Of a DNA stretch of 64,000 bases, positions 32,215 through 44,694 are shown piece after piece. The stretch's first letter is position 1. Every line of letters begins with the position of its first letter. The notes under the pieces were generated by a model. That model searched no databases and was not told the origin of the DNA. It saw only the letters and a list, made by a program, of their open reading frames with translations. The translations under genes and the position numbers were made by a program. The stretch lies in NCBI GenBank assembly GCA_013423325.1, contig BLJB01000270.1, forward strand, positions 25,300 to 89,299, written 5' to 3'. Origin of the DNA: Usnea hakonensis (taxonomy: Eukaryota > Ascomycota > Lecanoromycetes > Lecanorales > Parmeliaceae).

Positions 32215-33439
32215 ATGTCCGGAAAGAAGATACGCTTCCTAAGCTCCAGTGAGAAGATGACTTCTCTTGGCAAGCGCTCCAGGATTGATGAACGCATGGA
32301 GGGAGATCCAAATGCTTTCATCTCCGTCCTCATCGACGGCAACTGCTTTCAGGTGAGTCTCTCAGCGCAACATTCGAGCCCGCGAGGTAGATGCTGATGA
32401 CGAACACGATTCTAGTTTCTGGATGCATTCGTCTGCGAAGACGAAGACGGAGGCAGAGAAGCTGCCACGGCTCTGACTCATGCCATCGGAGAATGGTTGT
32501 TCAACTGGCATTATGAGGTGATGCCCTTGAAAGTCCGGATTTCTGGCAACTTTGAATGGCTCAGTGACGCATACTACGACGCAAATGTCATACCACACCG
32601 CGCTAATTTCGGGTGGTTTCTTCGGGGGTTCAACAGTGTCGAGTCGCTCGTAGAGTTTGTATATTTTGAAGAGAAGATGAGCATGCCGGCCTACAGAGGA
32701 CGTGGTAAGCCGTTGCAGAGTGGCCGCAGATAGGCAACGAAACTAATCGCATGTGACAGACCTTGCGGACACCCTCAAAGTCAACATTTCGGATCCACAC
32801 TGCAAACTGATCCTTTTTGGAGGCGTGATTGACGATAGAGTCTCCCAGATACTACAGGACTACAACGCATTCACTTCCAAAGTAATGATATTCAGAAATT
32901 CACCCGGTTCCCAAAACCTTACTCACCTGCGGTACAAAATCCAACAGTGCTCGTTCCAAGGTATATTCCGCGACGTCGAGCATCGACCCCGAGTCCACAG
33001 ACCCGAGCCCGTTATCTTCCGAAACGCCGCCGGCCAGCGCATCGATCCGCCCATCAGACCTGTGGAATCCATCATCTCATGGCTGCGACACAAGAAATTT
33101 TGCAACAGCCACTACCTCCGTGGCCAGTGTCCGGATATTCGTTGCACGGCACGACATGATGGACGGCTGGATGGCGAGCAGTTGAATGGATTGAGATTCC
33201 TGGCGAGGGGGTTGCCGTGTCGCCAGTCGAATGCTTGCAGGGATCCTGTTTGCTATGCGGGGCATAATTGCCCGGTGCCGACGTGCCATCAGACGGCCTG
33301 CAAGTTTTACGACGATATGCATGTCAAGGACTTGAGGGTTGTGACGAAGGATGGAGGAGAGAATGTTGGGATTGATGGCGGCGACGGAGATTATCATCTG
33401 AATCCGGAGGGACGGCCAGATGGGAGGTTCTGGGAGTGA
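32215..33439 (+). CDS. CCCH-type zinc-finger protein with N-terminal DUF7923-like domain
   Basis: Three exons (32215-32352, 32416-32704, 32760-33439) give 368 aa with canonical introns of 63 and 55 bp. The N-terminal half resembles the fungal domain found before CCCH fingers (SVLIDGNCFQFLDAFV, later KLILFGGVIDD). I believe this is DUF7923, possibly nuclease- or NYN-like, but that is inference. The C-terminal half has two Cys3His motifs: C-x8-C-x4-C-x3-H (CNSHYLRGQC through TARH) and C-x5-C-x4-C-x3-H (CRQSNAC through YAGH). Cys3His fingers usually bind RNA, so a role in mRNA metabolism is plausible. The gene converges on the rhodopsin-domain gene. Confidence 0.85.
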
Positions 33440-33798
33440 GATCCAAAAGTAGGGTTCACGGTTACCTTAAAGTAGAGTGGAAGCTGCAGCGGTCCTAAGC
33501 ACCTGCGATTACATGCAAGACTTGGCGTATCTTCCAGTTGGGATAATACGAATCCTTTCCTAATCTCCTTTACCGTTGGCTTCTGACCCACTGGAGCGAG
33601 CACTAAAGTGCATCTGGGCAAGTCAGTATAAGTGTCCGCACGTTCTATGCCGCAAAGAGACAAATCTTCTTTATACATTATTCAGCTCTGCAACTACTCA
33701 AGCATGCTTCTGAAAAAGCTTGATAATCATGGCAGAGCCGAATTGACGTGCTACATTTGAACCTTTCATTATACTGTGCGCCCAAGTTTATGCAACTC
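33440..33798. other. Convergent intergenic stretch
   Basis: This is a 359-bp gap between the 3' ends of the CCCH and rhodopsin-domain genes. Nothing else was recognised. Confidence 0.5.
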
Positions 33799-35467
33799 CT
33801 AACTCGAGGATTTAGGAGAGGAGATTTCACACGAGTACCCTAACATTGCCGAGTTTCCCAACATTGGCCTACTACCCCGCCTGTCCTCCCACTTCTTCTT
33901 GTATCCGACAGTCTGCTCTTTATGACTGTCTTTGGCACCTTGTAGCTTCTCTAACCGCGACACGATACTTAAGGTAGGGCTTGCGGGAGTCAAGCTCATA
34001 CGGCTCAATCGTGTGGCGATGCTCAAGGTAGGTCTTTGATTGTCCTCGTTGCTTGTCGTTTGCTGGGTGTGTCTCTTATTCGTCAAATTGCTGCTCGAGG
34101 CCGAGTCAGGGGGAGTGATCTGGTCGCTATGCGTGGGGTCCATAGGCGGGCTTAGAGGTGAGGTGATGAAAGGCTTCGCGCCTGCAAATGGCGTCTCTCC
34201 TGCAAAGGGCTTCTCCCCTGCAAAATGCTGCTCGGAGGAGGCTGAGTGCCGGGCGTTGCGCTTCTTATTAAACATTGTGAAGAACTGTCGGAGCGCGGGC
34301 ATACAAGTCACGATGATTCCAATATTCTGTTCAACACTAGCACCTCGATCAGCCCACCGACACAGAAACCAGTGCACCCTTGCACAATGAATGCTCACCT
34401 AGCCCAAATTGCCTCCGGAACTAGGCCCCCTGCAAGATCATTAGACTTTTACGCAACTTATGAAGAGCGCAGCGTGCTCACAAGTAGGATCGTCGCCCTC
34501 AAAGTAATACAGGGCTGTCCTCGCAGCCGCAGCCCCTGCTGTACTACGAAAGCGTCAGAATGACGAGGGCTCTCCTGAAAAGCTTGTATACTGTTACCAA
34601 AGTCCCAGTCCTAGTAGGAAGAAGATAGCCAGCTTCTTCCGCCAATTGTGCTGCAGATTCCCGAATACCATAATTGGAATGAACACGCATATGATGTCCA
34701 TAATGATTGAAAATACTAATATTAGGTTAGTAGTAGTTTGGGAGAGGTCTTCAGGAATTGAATACCGCCATGTGCCTGACTGATTCTAGTTTTCACAGAT
34801 GTTGATACACATTGGGCATTGACATTTCTATCCCAAATTCCGCGGATTGGGATACATTGAAAAGACATGAAAAGAATCATAGGAATTGTGAGGATGGTGA
34901 AGAGTAGCATAACCCCGTAGATGCACCTATTTGGTGTAAGTGGTCTTCTTGAAACTTATCTCAAATAGACTGGAGGTCGGGCGTTCTTGCTACTAGGGCA
35001 ATACTTACCAGCGGTAGTATCTCTGAGTGAATGGCAGGAGTTGCAGTATGAATAGGCAGACAGAAATCCTGACGAAGAAGGTACCTGCGATGTTGAATAA
35101 TACGACGACATAACCTCCTCGGATGAGATTTTCGACCTGCGCAGGCTGGATGTATTGGATATGGCGGCCGAACCCTTCCTTGACCTGAACAAAAGCCAGA
35201 ACGCTTTGGACAGTAGCACATGTCTATGACACAGTCAGCAGATCGCTCAACAAGCACACTCATAGTAGGGCAGAAGTGTCATGCCAAAGCTGCTAGGATC
35301 GTGTAATCGTCCCCTCCAATTTTCCGTCGGAGTATACCGCGAATAAACAGTCGAAAGAATACCAGGATTACAGCAATAGGAAAGAGTGAACATTGCACCG
35401 CGATGTATTGATTCCCACAAGAAATGTTGGGAGGTGAAGATCCTGCTGAGTGCAACGAAGAAGACAT
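33799..35467 (-). CDS. Fungal rhodopsin-domain (SAT4/Pth11-like) integral membrane protein
   Basis: Seven exons (35467-35285, 35223-35009, 34926-34781, 34715-34598, 34543-34482, 34429-34399, 34336-33799) give 430 aa, all phases matching. The usual family landmarks appear in order: a first helix followed by RLFIRGILRRKIGGDDYTILAA, GFGRHIQY, SVCLFILQLLPFTQRYY, QCIPIRGIWDR and IIMDIICVFIPIMVFGN. The family end motif is VEQNIGIIVTCMPALRQFF. The cytosolic tail is Ser/Thr/Pro-rich and holds a short repeat (FAGEKPFAGETPFAGAKPF). Family members are seven-helix proteins of mostly unknown role; Pth11 senses surfaces in a plant pathogen. The first intron (35284-35224) begins GC rather than GT. No GT lies near the exon end, and a branch-like GCTGAC is present, so a GC-AG intron is the best reading. 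Confidence 0.85.
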
Positions 35468-38400
35468 GGTAGATTTTCTGCTTCTATTGTACACGAACAA
35501 TTTGTAGCAACGATACAGCAGAGATATAATGAAAGAAAGCAGAGTGACGCCATATTCTTGGCGGACTCATCCAGAGCCTCAATGGGAGTAAACGGATCGA
35601 TGCGGAAGCGACTGATCCAGAGACAATGGTCACTTTACGAACCTCATGTTGAAGGCGTCGCAGTCCGGGTGGCGATACTCGACCCTGAATTCAAGGAAGG
35701 CGTCAATAGACGTGATGGAGATGATTGCCAACGATCAAGCTTCTGTGGATAGAAGCTTCCAGGGAAGGTGGAGAATGCGAAAGATTGAGAATGCTAAAAA
35801 AGCGGTCCGAAATCATGAACAGCCTAAATGTGTATCAAAGAAGAAGGTAATACCAATCGAAAGATGGTATCACAGCGCCACAGGCCGACTGAGGACCAAA
35901 TCTTGCTGTCAAATGGCTTTTGAGTGCTCCACCATTGCCGCCACATCTGGGCGAAAAGACACAATGTACTAGGACGAGTTGGCCGTTGGAAATCTTAGTT
36001 ACATGTCACATACTTCGGTATGATGTGTATTTTCAAAGGAAAAGTAGTAGACTTTTGGCTGATTGGCGACGAACGAAGGGACTAATTGAAAATGGAGAAT
36101 GAAGATTGAGCTAGGCGGTTCGGGGAAACTTTTATCCTGACAGTGCAACAACAGCCGAGGAGCGCCTCGGCCCCTAAAGTCACTGAGAATCTGGAGAGAG
36201 AAAGGGATTGCTAAGTAAGGTTGCTGTGGGCTTCGTCCTCGCAAATTTCTAGATGCTAATGTAGGGGCGGTAGCGGGCAACAAACCAGGAGCAGTGCGAG
36301 ATGCAAAGGGAAATGGCGCCTACATATTTCAGGTGAGTGGATCTTCACTCAGTATCGCGATTTATGAGCGTCGTAATGCTTCTAATACCGCGAAGAGCTC
36401 TTTCCAACTACTCCGAATGATCATCTCTCTTGCGCCAAACAATAACCTCCTACACACGCAAGCCCCGCCACCCTCCATTCACGACCCCGCACGACGTTCG
36501 ACGTGAGGCCCCCGAGCTTCTCAACGTCCTTTACCTGTTCCGCTAGCGACGGTCTCTTAGATGCTGGCATGTGTGACGGTGGTTGGTGCCATGGACGGGG
36601 CTAACTACTCAGAGGGCAAGGCTCCATGTTCACACGATTCTGCAGTACCAAATGACAGACGACTCGAGAAGAGGGAACATCTACACGTCTTCCGCTTGGC
36701 GAGGCAAAATGGAGTAGAGTCAAGCATATCATACCAAGCACAAGAGGAGGGAATGGTGCTGGCTGTGCACAGTCTCTGGCTGCTTATGCCGCATACCATC
36801 ATCATGTTGTCAAGGAGGGAGGAAAAGCCGGCAATGCTATACTTTTACCAAGACCTTTTGCAGAGCACGGTGATTAGTGGGACATCACGAGTCCATTCCT
36901 TCACTTCAAAGGGCAGCCCATGTTATTAGGTTGCCATACGTACGATCAACCCTCATGAGGCATGCCACCGGACCTTTCCACACGCGTGGTAAGGATCCGT
37001 CAATTGTCTTCGAGCACGAGGACAGGATGACAAGACGTATCAAAAGACTCTTTCACGCTCATGCTTCTGGGGTACCTTTTGTCTGGATTTGGTGAAAGGG
37101 AATAGAGGTCGGCCTCTTACAGCGGCGGCTCGTACAGAGGTACCAGTACTAAGAGTGTAGGGTAGAAACTTCTGAGACTGCGTTGCCTGAATAACAGTTA
37201 CACCACCTCACGTGCGGTCTACGTGAGCTGCACATGCTACCAGCAACTGTAAATTTAGCAGCTGGATCTACTTTGTCAACACCGAAGGATGGCCGAGTAC
37301 TCTACGTCACCGCAAGGTTGAGCTGTGCTGCAGAGGGAAAATTTCTAGGGCCAGGATGAGCAAAAACAGCTGAACTGTTTGTGATTCAAGATTAGTGCTG
37401 CACTGCAACCTAGTAGGGAATCAGAATATTCAGATTGTGTAGGCACGAATTGATCCTTGCAATCGAGTGATACAATTGGCGTCTTGAACCGACATATGAC
37501 ATTTGACCACTCGACATACGATGCTCAGCCAGCTTTAGAAGTTCAAATAAGCAAGGAAACAACTTGATTCTCTTCGCTCTCAAATCGGTCAAACATTCTG
37601 AATGTTAGCCTCGAATCCCCAGGCTGGGCTTGGATAGGGTAGCAAGTTAGTCGGTTGAAGAAAATAAGATGGCTGAGCAAGGTAGCGAATTGCAAGCTGT
37701 CTTGGCGACGCGAGAAACAACGTGAGCTGGGATTAATCTTATAGAATACAGTGGTGCTCTCTCAGACTCCATGTGGGAGCATTGAAGACCATTGTCGGCC
37801 CTAATGGTGATCAAGAACTATTGAGGCGAATTTCAAGCGACGTACGTTGACGTTGACCATGTTATAGTCTTACAACCCGTTTCCTTCTTTCCCGGCTTTT
37901 GTTGACTCCCATGCCGATGGACAACTCCGTTACGCCCACTGCTCGCCTCCGCGTCTGGATCACAAAGGTCTTACCAAATACTCTTTGGTTCTCTTTCCAT
38001 ATCTTGTAAGCTGGCCAGGAATGGTGCAGCTATTTTGGTATGTGGTTGGATCGCATTCATCTACACAAGCCGTCCTACGAAGTACTTCCCAAAGATCGTG
38101 CGTGGCATTGTTCGATCCTTGCTGGTTGTTTGAAGTCTGGAAGGAAGGACCAGATACAGCTTGCTCATGCCAACTAAGCTATTCATAGACCAAATGTCTA
38201 TGGAAAACTTAAGATGATGACTTCCACATCAAAGACTCATAGCCTCGTCTTCTTTCAAATAATGGGATACCGTCATCTCGGTTCTTTTGGGACTCGGTGT
38301 AAGGCAACTACTTTGAAAACAACGACCAGCCATAATCGCCTGCACTAACATTCATATAGCTTTCTAGTGGTCTTGGTCTGCTCCGTCTAAAAAGTAGCTG

Positions 38401-39240
38401 CTTCACTAGTAAGTGAAATGTCCGCAACTCTTAATATGAGATTAGTGTGACTCAAAGACGTGAGTAGCAATTCTTGATCTGTCACGACCCCTGAGACTGA
38501 TGCATCACCTCGGCCTCAAACATAGTGAATTGCGTTTAGGAGGCCAGAGAGGTTGGCTAGGAATGTCAGCTTTGAGGTTGAACGATAGACGGGAATTGGT
38601 TTAAAGCGAGCCAGAAAGAACATCATGTTGGTTTCCTTATTGGGGTCATAGGATACGTATCAAAGTCTTAAAGCAGTGTGCACAGCTTAACAGTCTGTGA
38701 CCTAAGAGAACGACGGAGGCCAGGCTCGGCGTTTATATTCATGCAAACGCCGAGTCTAGACTTTCTAAGGTAAGGTATATCTGCACCTAGCATAAGGTAC
38801 CCGGATACGAGGAGAGTGAATATTATAATTCTGTCATATGACCGCCTTCGACTTTTAAACACTGACGAAAGTGACATTTTTGTCTTGGCTCATGTGTTAA
38901 TTCCCTTTCTCTTGGACATAAAAAGGAGAGAAATCTTACAGTTTTACAGACCATCCTTCTTATATATTCCTAGGAATCTACCACCTTCCTTGACTCCTTG
39001 TCTTGTTTGTTTTTTATCTATATATACATATACTCTTCTTCTTGACGTTGACTTCCTTTATCCTTGCTCCTACTTTCGAATTACTGCTCAGACCGCATCA
39101 CTCGCCTCGATCGGGACGTTGGTTCAGGCTCTTGCAACTAGTCATGTCTTCGAGAGCGACAGGGAGCACATGAGCTAAGCAGTCACCATAAGTCTGGCCA
39201 ACGAACACACTCTTCGCGAATCAACAGACTCGATGTAACC
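35468..39240. other. Gene-poor region, nothing recognised
   Basis: About 3.8 kb with short overlapping open frames in all phases and no recognisable domain, RNA gene or long repeat. A 369-nt open frame at 36561-36929 (+) has no family signature and is not called. Confidence 0.5.
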
Positions 39241-39410
39241 ATGCCAGACACCAGAGTGCCAAAGGTGGCGGTTTCCATACCCTCCAAGAGCGTCATAAAA
39301 CGAAAGAGTCCAGATTCGAATCTCGCGGTCGCGATCAGCACAGATAGGCATGTTGACCGCTTCACGCTTCAAGCGCCAAAAGCACGATGATGGCGTGAAT
39401 CATATTGACC

Positions 39411-39558
39411 TGACTCCAAGTCATCAAATACCTGATGTACTCGGCGAAGCTGCGGTCAGCCTGGTCCCTACAGAATCAGCAACACTGACTTGACTCCATG
39501 TCATCAAATTCCTAATGTGCTCGGCGAAGCTGCGGTCAGCTTAATCTCTACAGAATCA
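39411..39558 (+). repeat. Tandem duplication, period 80 bp
   Basis: Two copies (39411-39478 and 39491-39558) share TCATCAAAT, CTCGGCGAAGCTGCGGTCAG and CTACAGAATCA, with few differences. The duplication length is not a multiple of three, so it adds to the disruption of the surrounding relic. Confidence 0.85.
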
Positions 39559-40064
39559 ACTGGAGAACCTCAGACCTCTCGGCCTCAAGCCCCAACGAAC
39601 CCTCAATCCATGCAGACCTCAACAGGAGTACAAGCCTATCGAGCAAACAACTCCCGACAGTCGCAGTCTGCTCGATTCCCTCCTCTGACTCGGCCGTTGT
39701 GGCCCCTCGGCTAAAAAAAGAACTCCCACCTACCCTTAACTCAATCCGACGAGTAATACTTACTTCTAGAGTCGCCTATCTATATCAGTACACGAAGATT
39801 CTCAGCTCGGCTTCCACCGCACTATTATCCAAAGAAGAATTCGGCGGCCGCGGATGCTGGGAAGATGATTTCGTTGTACATGACGAAACCGATGATGGCA
39901 GCGATGGCAACTTCAACTTCACTTGCAATTTACCAAACCCGAAAACGAAGAGCCCTAACGGGGTTGTTGTCCCCTCGAAATTGCTTCCAGGAGTTCCGCA
40001 CGACAAGCACAAAAACAAAGTGAATGCTGACGGGCATTTGACACTGTTTTGCCTGACCTGCGAA

Positions 40065-40194
40065 GGTGCCTTAGGCAAAGAGATCATGTCAAGTCGCACT
40101 TCGCTACCTTTATTAGTCACACTAGGAAAGGTGCCTCTAGAAAAAGAGATTATGTCAACTCACACTTCGCTACCTTTGTCAGTCGCAATGAGGA
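40065..40194 (+). repeat. Tandem duplication of 65-66 bp within the zinc-finger relic
   Basis: Two adjacent units starting GGTGCC at 40065 and 40130 share the core CACTTCGCTACCTTT. Each encodes a SHFATF-containing segment in one frame. A one-base length difference between the units contributes to the frame change. Confidence 0.8.
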
Positions 40195-40283
40195 TCCTCA
40201 TTCCCTCATTCCGTTTCGGTACTATCTCGTTCGCTTTCGTCAAGACTTTATACGAACATCGTAGGGTTGTTCATGAATTGTGA

Positions 40284-41535
40284 TACCGGCATCGTCACTT
40301 TCGAAGGTCCTCGGTACATGACTCATCTTTTGCCGCCATCATAGATTGCTGTCCCACGAGAGGGATGGAATGGCTGAAGAAATAAAGGAAGTTTGGGTCT
40401 CAAACAACGCTACCAACTCTTGTAAGCGGGATGATTCGATCATCAGACGCTAGGAAACTCTCAGAGTCACCTCGAAGAAGTTGGCGGCTAATAAATGCTG
40501 GAGAAGAGGCATAGAAGAAGGAGCAGAAGCATGAGGAGACTATGAGAATTGCAATTGAGAGTGTGGTCAAGAAGGCTGCAGAGGATGCAGAGATGGATGA
40601 GTATATAACTCTACAGATTCGAAATACTTTAACAATATTGATAGCGGAGATAGTCTGCTTGAAAGACAGTTCATGCCCAACTATTATCGTCTTGTGAGGT
40701 CTTGTATATCGCTGACTTAACATGCATCTTATGCCGCCCACTGATGCAGATCCTGGAAAAAGAAGTCACTCGAGATGAGGCCAAAGAGAGTCAAATCCTT
40801 TTAAAGCTGCTATCTCTTACGTGAAGATTGTAGCAACTCTCGTGTCTCGAGTGATTCTGAATTATGCTCCTACCTCAGCGATCTATTAATGCGGCTGTTT
40901 AGATCTTCTGTAAGTGATTCACATTACTGATGATACATGTGTGTTTAAGCTAAAGTGTGTTGTACTATAAGTATATTCGCAAGCGATACCGCAGTGTCTC
41001 GTTTTTTCAACGACTTTTTTGATTCTTTATGTATCTGGGTGATGGTCATGGTTCTACTTGTTCTGTACGGGGTTTGAAAGAAGGCAATTAGTTGTTAAGC
41101 TATGTAGTAGACACTAGCTACTCGGACAGCCTATCGCGTGAGGTTTTGTGATGTCTTTGTGTGAATGATACTGCATCAGCTCCCAACGAGTACTCTCACT
41201 AGTGTAGATCAATCGTGGCTGAGGTCGATACGGGCAAAACAAATCATTTGGGGTTCAGATGCCTATCCGGCGATATTCCTAAAGTTGACATGGTCGGAGA
41301 CAGTCAAAATTATAATTATGCAACTCACTAGTTCTTGGGATAGCCGCGGTGATAAGACATGTGTTCTAGACTGCTAGAGAGTTGGTCTAGGACTATATTT
41401 CATCAAATTGAAAAGGCAGACGGACATACTATTGGAAGTAGTGTCAAAACGGATGTTCCATCTCACTGCCCAGTAGAGAGGCTATTATAGATATGTCCCA
41501 CAACACACCATAGGCTACTGGAGGAAAAGACTACC
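40284..41535. other. Region with helical coding-like remnant, no gene called
   Basis: At about 40530-40700 one plus frame reads as a charged helix (RIAIESVVKKAAEDAEMDEY), and another helical bit lies at about 40745-40820. No start, splice sites or family can be given. It may belong to the relic upstream. Confidence 0.35.
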
Positions 41536-42090
41536 TCAAACAGTGATACCTACTTCGTCGCAAGGCTGCTCGTTAATGACATGACTCATGGTGCTGTCAA
41601 TGACATTCTTAACGAACGCAGCGACAACATTCAAATTTGACATCTCCTGTCCAGCCCCCTTAGCGATCAGCACAAGCTGTTTGCCAACCGATCTGTTAGA
41701 CCCCAATTTCATGCTCTCCGTAGCTTGTGCTGGCGCAAACTGTGCTGGCAAAGCTGGCGAAGTCGTAGCTGATGTGTGCTTTGGCGGCGACGGCGACTGT
41801 TCCATCTTCAGTGGGGCTGCCGTCCGTGTAGACTCCACGATTCGAATTGCTGTTGCCGCTGGCATTTGCGCTACTGGTATTAGTGGCGCTGCGGAAGGGT
41901 AAGACTTCGACGCTGCCGACACCGGCGCAGAGAAGCAACAATTCATAAGAGAGTTGGTACCTGCGTAATCTGAAGCGATGAATAGATCCGATAACGGTAC
42001 CATTTTGAAAAATGTAGACGTCGCCGAGGTAGCAAGCTGGATCTCCGACACAGCACTAACGTCTCTGGCCAGCGATAAGCGGAAGATCAA
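41536..42090 (-). CDS. Hypothetical open frame, doubtful
   Basis: An uninterrupted frame of 184 aa with an Ala/Ser/Thr/Pro-rich middle and no recognised domain, signal peptide or membrane helix. The two other reading directions across the same DNA also stay open for 80-100 codons, which points to compositional bias rather than selection. I list it only because it is the longest frame in the area. Confidence 0.2.
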   Translation of the reverse strand: MIFRLSLARDVSAVSEIQLATSATSTFFKMVPLSDLFIASDYAGTNSLMNCCFSAPVSAASKSYPSAAPLIPVAQMPAATAIRIVESTRTAAPLKMEQSPSPPKHTSATTSPALPAQFAPAQATESMKLGSNRSVGKQLVLIAKGAGQEMSNLNVVAAFVKNVIDSTMSHVINEQPCDEVGITV

Positions 42091-44694
42091 TGCGCTTGTA
42101 GTTCTAGCTCGGGGTTTCGGAAAGCTGTTGACTGTGTCACACCCGTCTTAAGCCGAGTATACTTCTCGTGGTCCACTACGCCTCAATGGAGCTAGAGTAC
42201 CTAAGCAGTCTCTATTTGACTCACAGATCATACAAGAACCGTTCTCTTGCGAGTAGAATAGAAACTTTGGGTGTGAAATCGTTTGCACATTACGACTAAC
42301 AAGATATGTTCTGTTAAGTAGAAATCAGACAGACCGATGCGCACATCCGAGCCATTACTACGGCGTAAAGACTGTGGTTTGAAATGTGATAGACTGATCT
42401 CTGTCGGTGTAGACGTCTTGGGAGAGTTACAGCCATTTTTGTGCTGCCGAGAGCAGATGCGCGGAGAATATATCATGTTTGACCATGCCTAGCGAAGATC
42501 AAACTTATGGCTGATCAAGAATGTTGGAATCGACTACGCAGACTGATAATTTTCGTCTGCAGGATTGAATGCACACGCAGGGGAACGTTTTAAACGATCT
42601 TTCCCGGTAGTATGCGTCTTGGTTGAACAACAATTTGTAGATAGCATCCGACCGTGAGCGTGCCATTGATTCAGAGTTGCAGCTTGTGGCCGCATACGAC
42701 ATGTAGCTCACAGAGAGGTTCAAGACTGTAGGAACTGGAGTCTGTAGGCTTTGGAACCTCATGTATGAGAGAGACTCAAAGAACATAGAATCTAGTGTGA
42801 ATTCTTTGCTTCGATTTACGTTCAACAGAACTCATATTGAGGAAGTCCAAATCACTCCATCGCTCGCTGGTAAGACTCTGATTGTCAATTGAAGTATAAT
42901 CCCACCCATTAGGAATAATCCTACCCCTTAAACGTCACTCAGCTGGCAGCATCAACGTCCGAGACAAGATAGCCGTAGCCTTCCACCGTCCATCCTTTCA
43001 TATACTAGAAGTGCGCAACACCATACATGTTTCTGTCGATCTCCCAAATTCTTAGTCCTTCCACCACGTTCTCCAATTCGCCCCATGTTAACTCAAATTC
43101 TGCCAATAGTATCACAGCCATCCAGTACCCATCATCTCTTGTTCGTGTAAAGGTGAAATGGGAAAACAAACTAGACAAAGCGCAAGAAAAAAAAAGCGGT
43201 GGAGGAAATCATCCTCAAAGATAGATATTCTTAGACAGTATCAGAAGAGCTTTATGGCAGACAGCGATAGTAGTATACAAGTGTTGATTGCTTGCTCGAA
43301 ACATCATTTGGGTAGAATAGAGTGGAACAACATTAAGTAAGCGTCCGTTGCACGCCATATACGCGTTGAGATATCCGATGCGTCATTATTCGCTCGCATA
43401 ACCAGAGGTAATATAAGATAGACAAGATAGACGATATTTAAAATGTAAGTGGGATGGATAAAGTATCACGCAAGGACTCAGCCACATCACCGGGCTGACA
43501 TTCTAACGGCCAAGTCGCTCTAGTCCTCGGTCCCTAATTTTAAGATCGCCGGTGTAAAGTTCACCGCCCGATCCCCACCTCCTCATGACACACTACGTTT
43601 AGGACCTGACGATCCGCGCTTTCTTGATAATTGGAGCTAGGACGGTCTTACAGGATTTGTGTACCTCATTCTGCAGTTGCCACGTTGTTATGGTACTTCC
43701 CGTTCGTGTTTTTTACACGGAACGACGTCTCACCTTTTGTTCTTAGCCACGTACTGTGATTAAAAGGCGGCATCTACATGAACCTTTGGTCTGCTTACGC
43801 AGTAATCTCCGTCACTCGCTTTGTCTTTCATTGCATACCAGTATCATGTCACGCAAAATTCTTTTTTCAATCTTAATATGGATCCCAACATCACTTGACC
43901 ATATTTGCTTTCAGTGTATGGGTGAAGACCACATGCCGCTATACTACCGTGTAGCACGCCGAGCCGTGGAAATAGTTATCTAGAGATCTATCTTTATTAT
44001 AAGCTTCGTTCGCATCGATAAATGTAACTTAGATGGCTCTCCAACACAAAAAAAAAAAAGGCTTCCCAGCGATAATTACACTAATAGTTTCAGAGCTTAG
44101 ACGACCCATACCAACACCTCAAAATCTTAATCCTGGTATCCCACCAGGCAGACATTGCCATCTGTTTGGCCAGCGCCGAACCCGTCAGTGGCTTTATTTG
44201 GATCGACTATGAATTCTCACCTCAAATGCCCACGCTGAGGTCATGTCGTTGGCGTCTGTCTAGATTTCACTTATCCAGGACAGGATTTTGCGAGATGCCT
44301 CCGGCGACTTGCGTGTCGATAATGCAGTACAATATTATGACTAAGTCGATTAATCACTCCTGAACATGCTTCTGTCTCGGTGGCTCAGACTCAGTAATCA
44401 GAAGTAGTTTATTATTCTCCGACCACATTACGAGTCTCATGGCTTCTGCTAATCCGGGAGATGAATATTTCTGATGCTCCTAGAGACAAACTCTTGGTCA
44501 GAGTCGATGGGTTCACGGAATGTTCGATCTTGCGTTGCCCAGGGCGCCTTCGATGCCACAGCCACACCTTGCATTCGTATCTGTCTACTACTGCAATTGT
44601 AGCTCATATTACCGACTGAGCGCCATAGACCTTCTCATCTTGGACAGATTTTTTTCCTCTTCAAATGTGATCCTCCGCGGGGAATCCGTGTACA
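42091..44694. other. Gene-poor region, nothing recognised
   Basis: Only short frames without domain signatures. Poly-A runs occur at 43185-43195 and 44047-44059. No RNA gene was recognised. Confidence 0.5.

Larger units (their letters stand above)
39241..40283 (+). pseudogene. Decayed C2H2 zinc-finger-type gene with internal duplications
   Basis: Coding-like segments are spread over all three frames. The first reads MPDTRVPKVAVSIPSKSVIK from 39241. A Ser/Pro/Gln-rich stretch follows at 39490-39714, and an acidic stretch with GCWEDDFVVHDETDD lies at about 39850-39900. The end resembles a fungal C2H2 finger: CLTCEGA is in one frame, while RQRDHVKSHFATF continues one base over (about 40080-40115). 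A second, partly duplicated copy (KRDYVNSHFATFVSRNEDP) follows. Frameshifts and stops separate these parts and no intron model repairs them. I read this as a broken transcription-factor-like gene; the finger assignment is tentative. Confidence 0.4.

Noticed and set aside
42505..42825. 106-codon minus-strand frame
   Set aside because: No motif, signal peptide or splice context; the length is compatible with chance.
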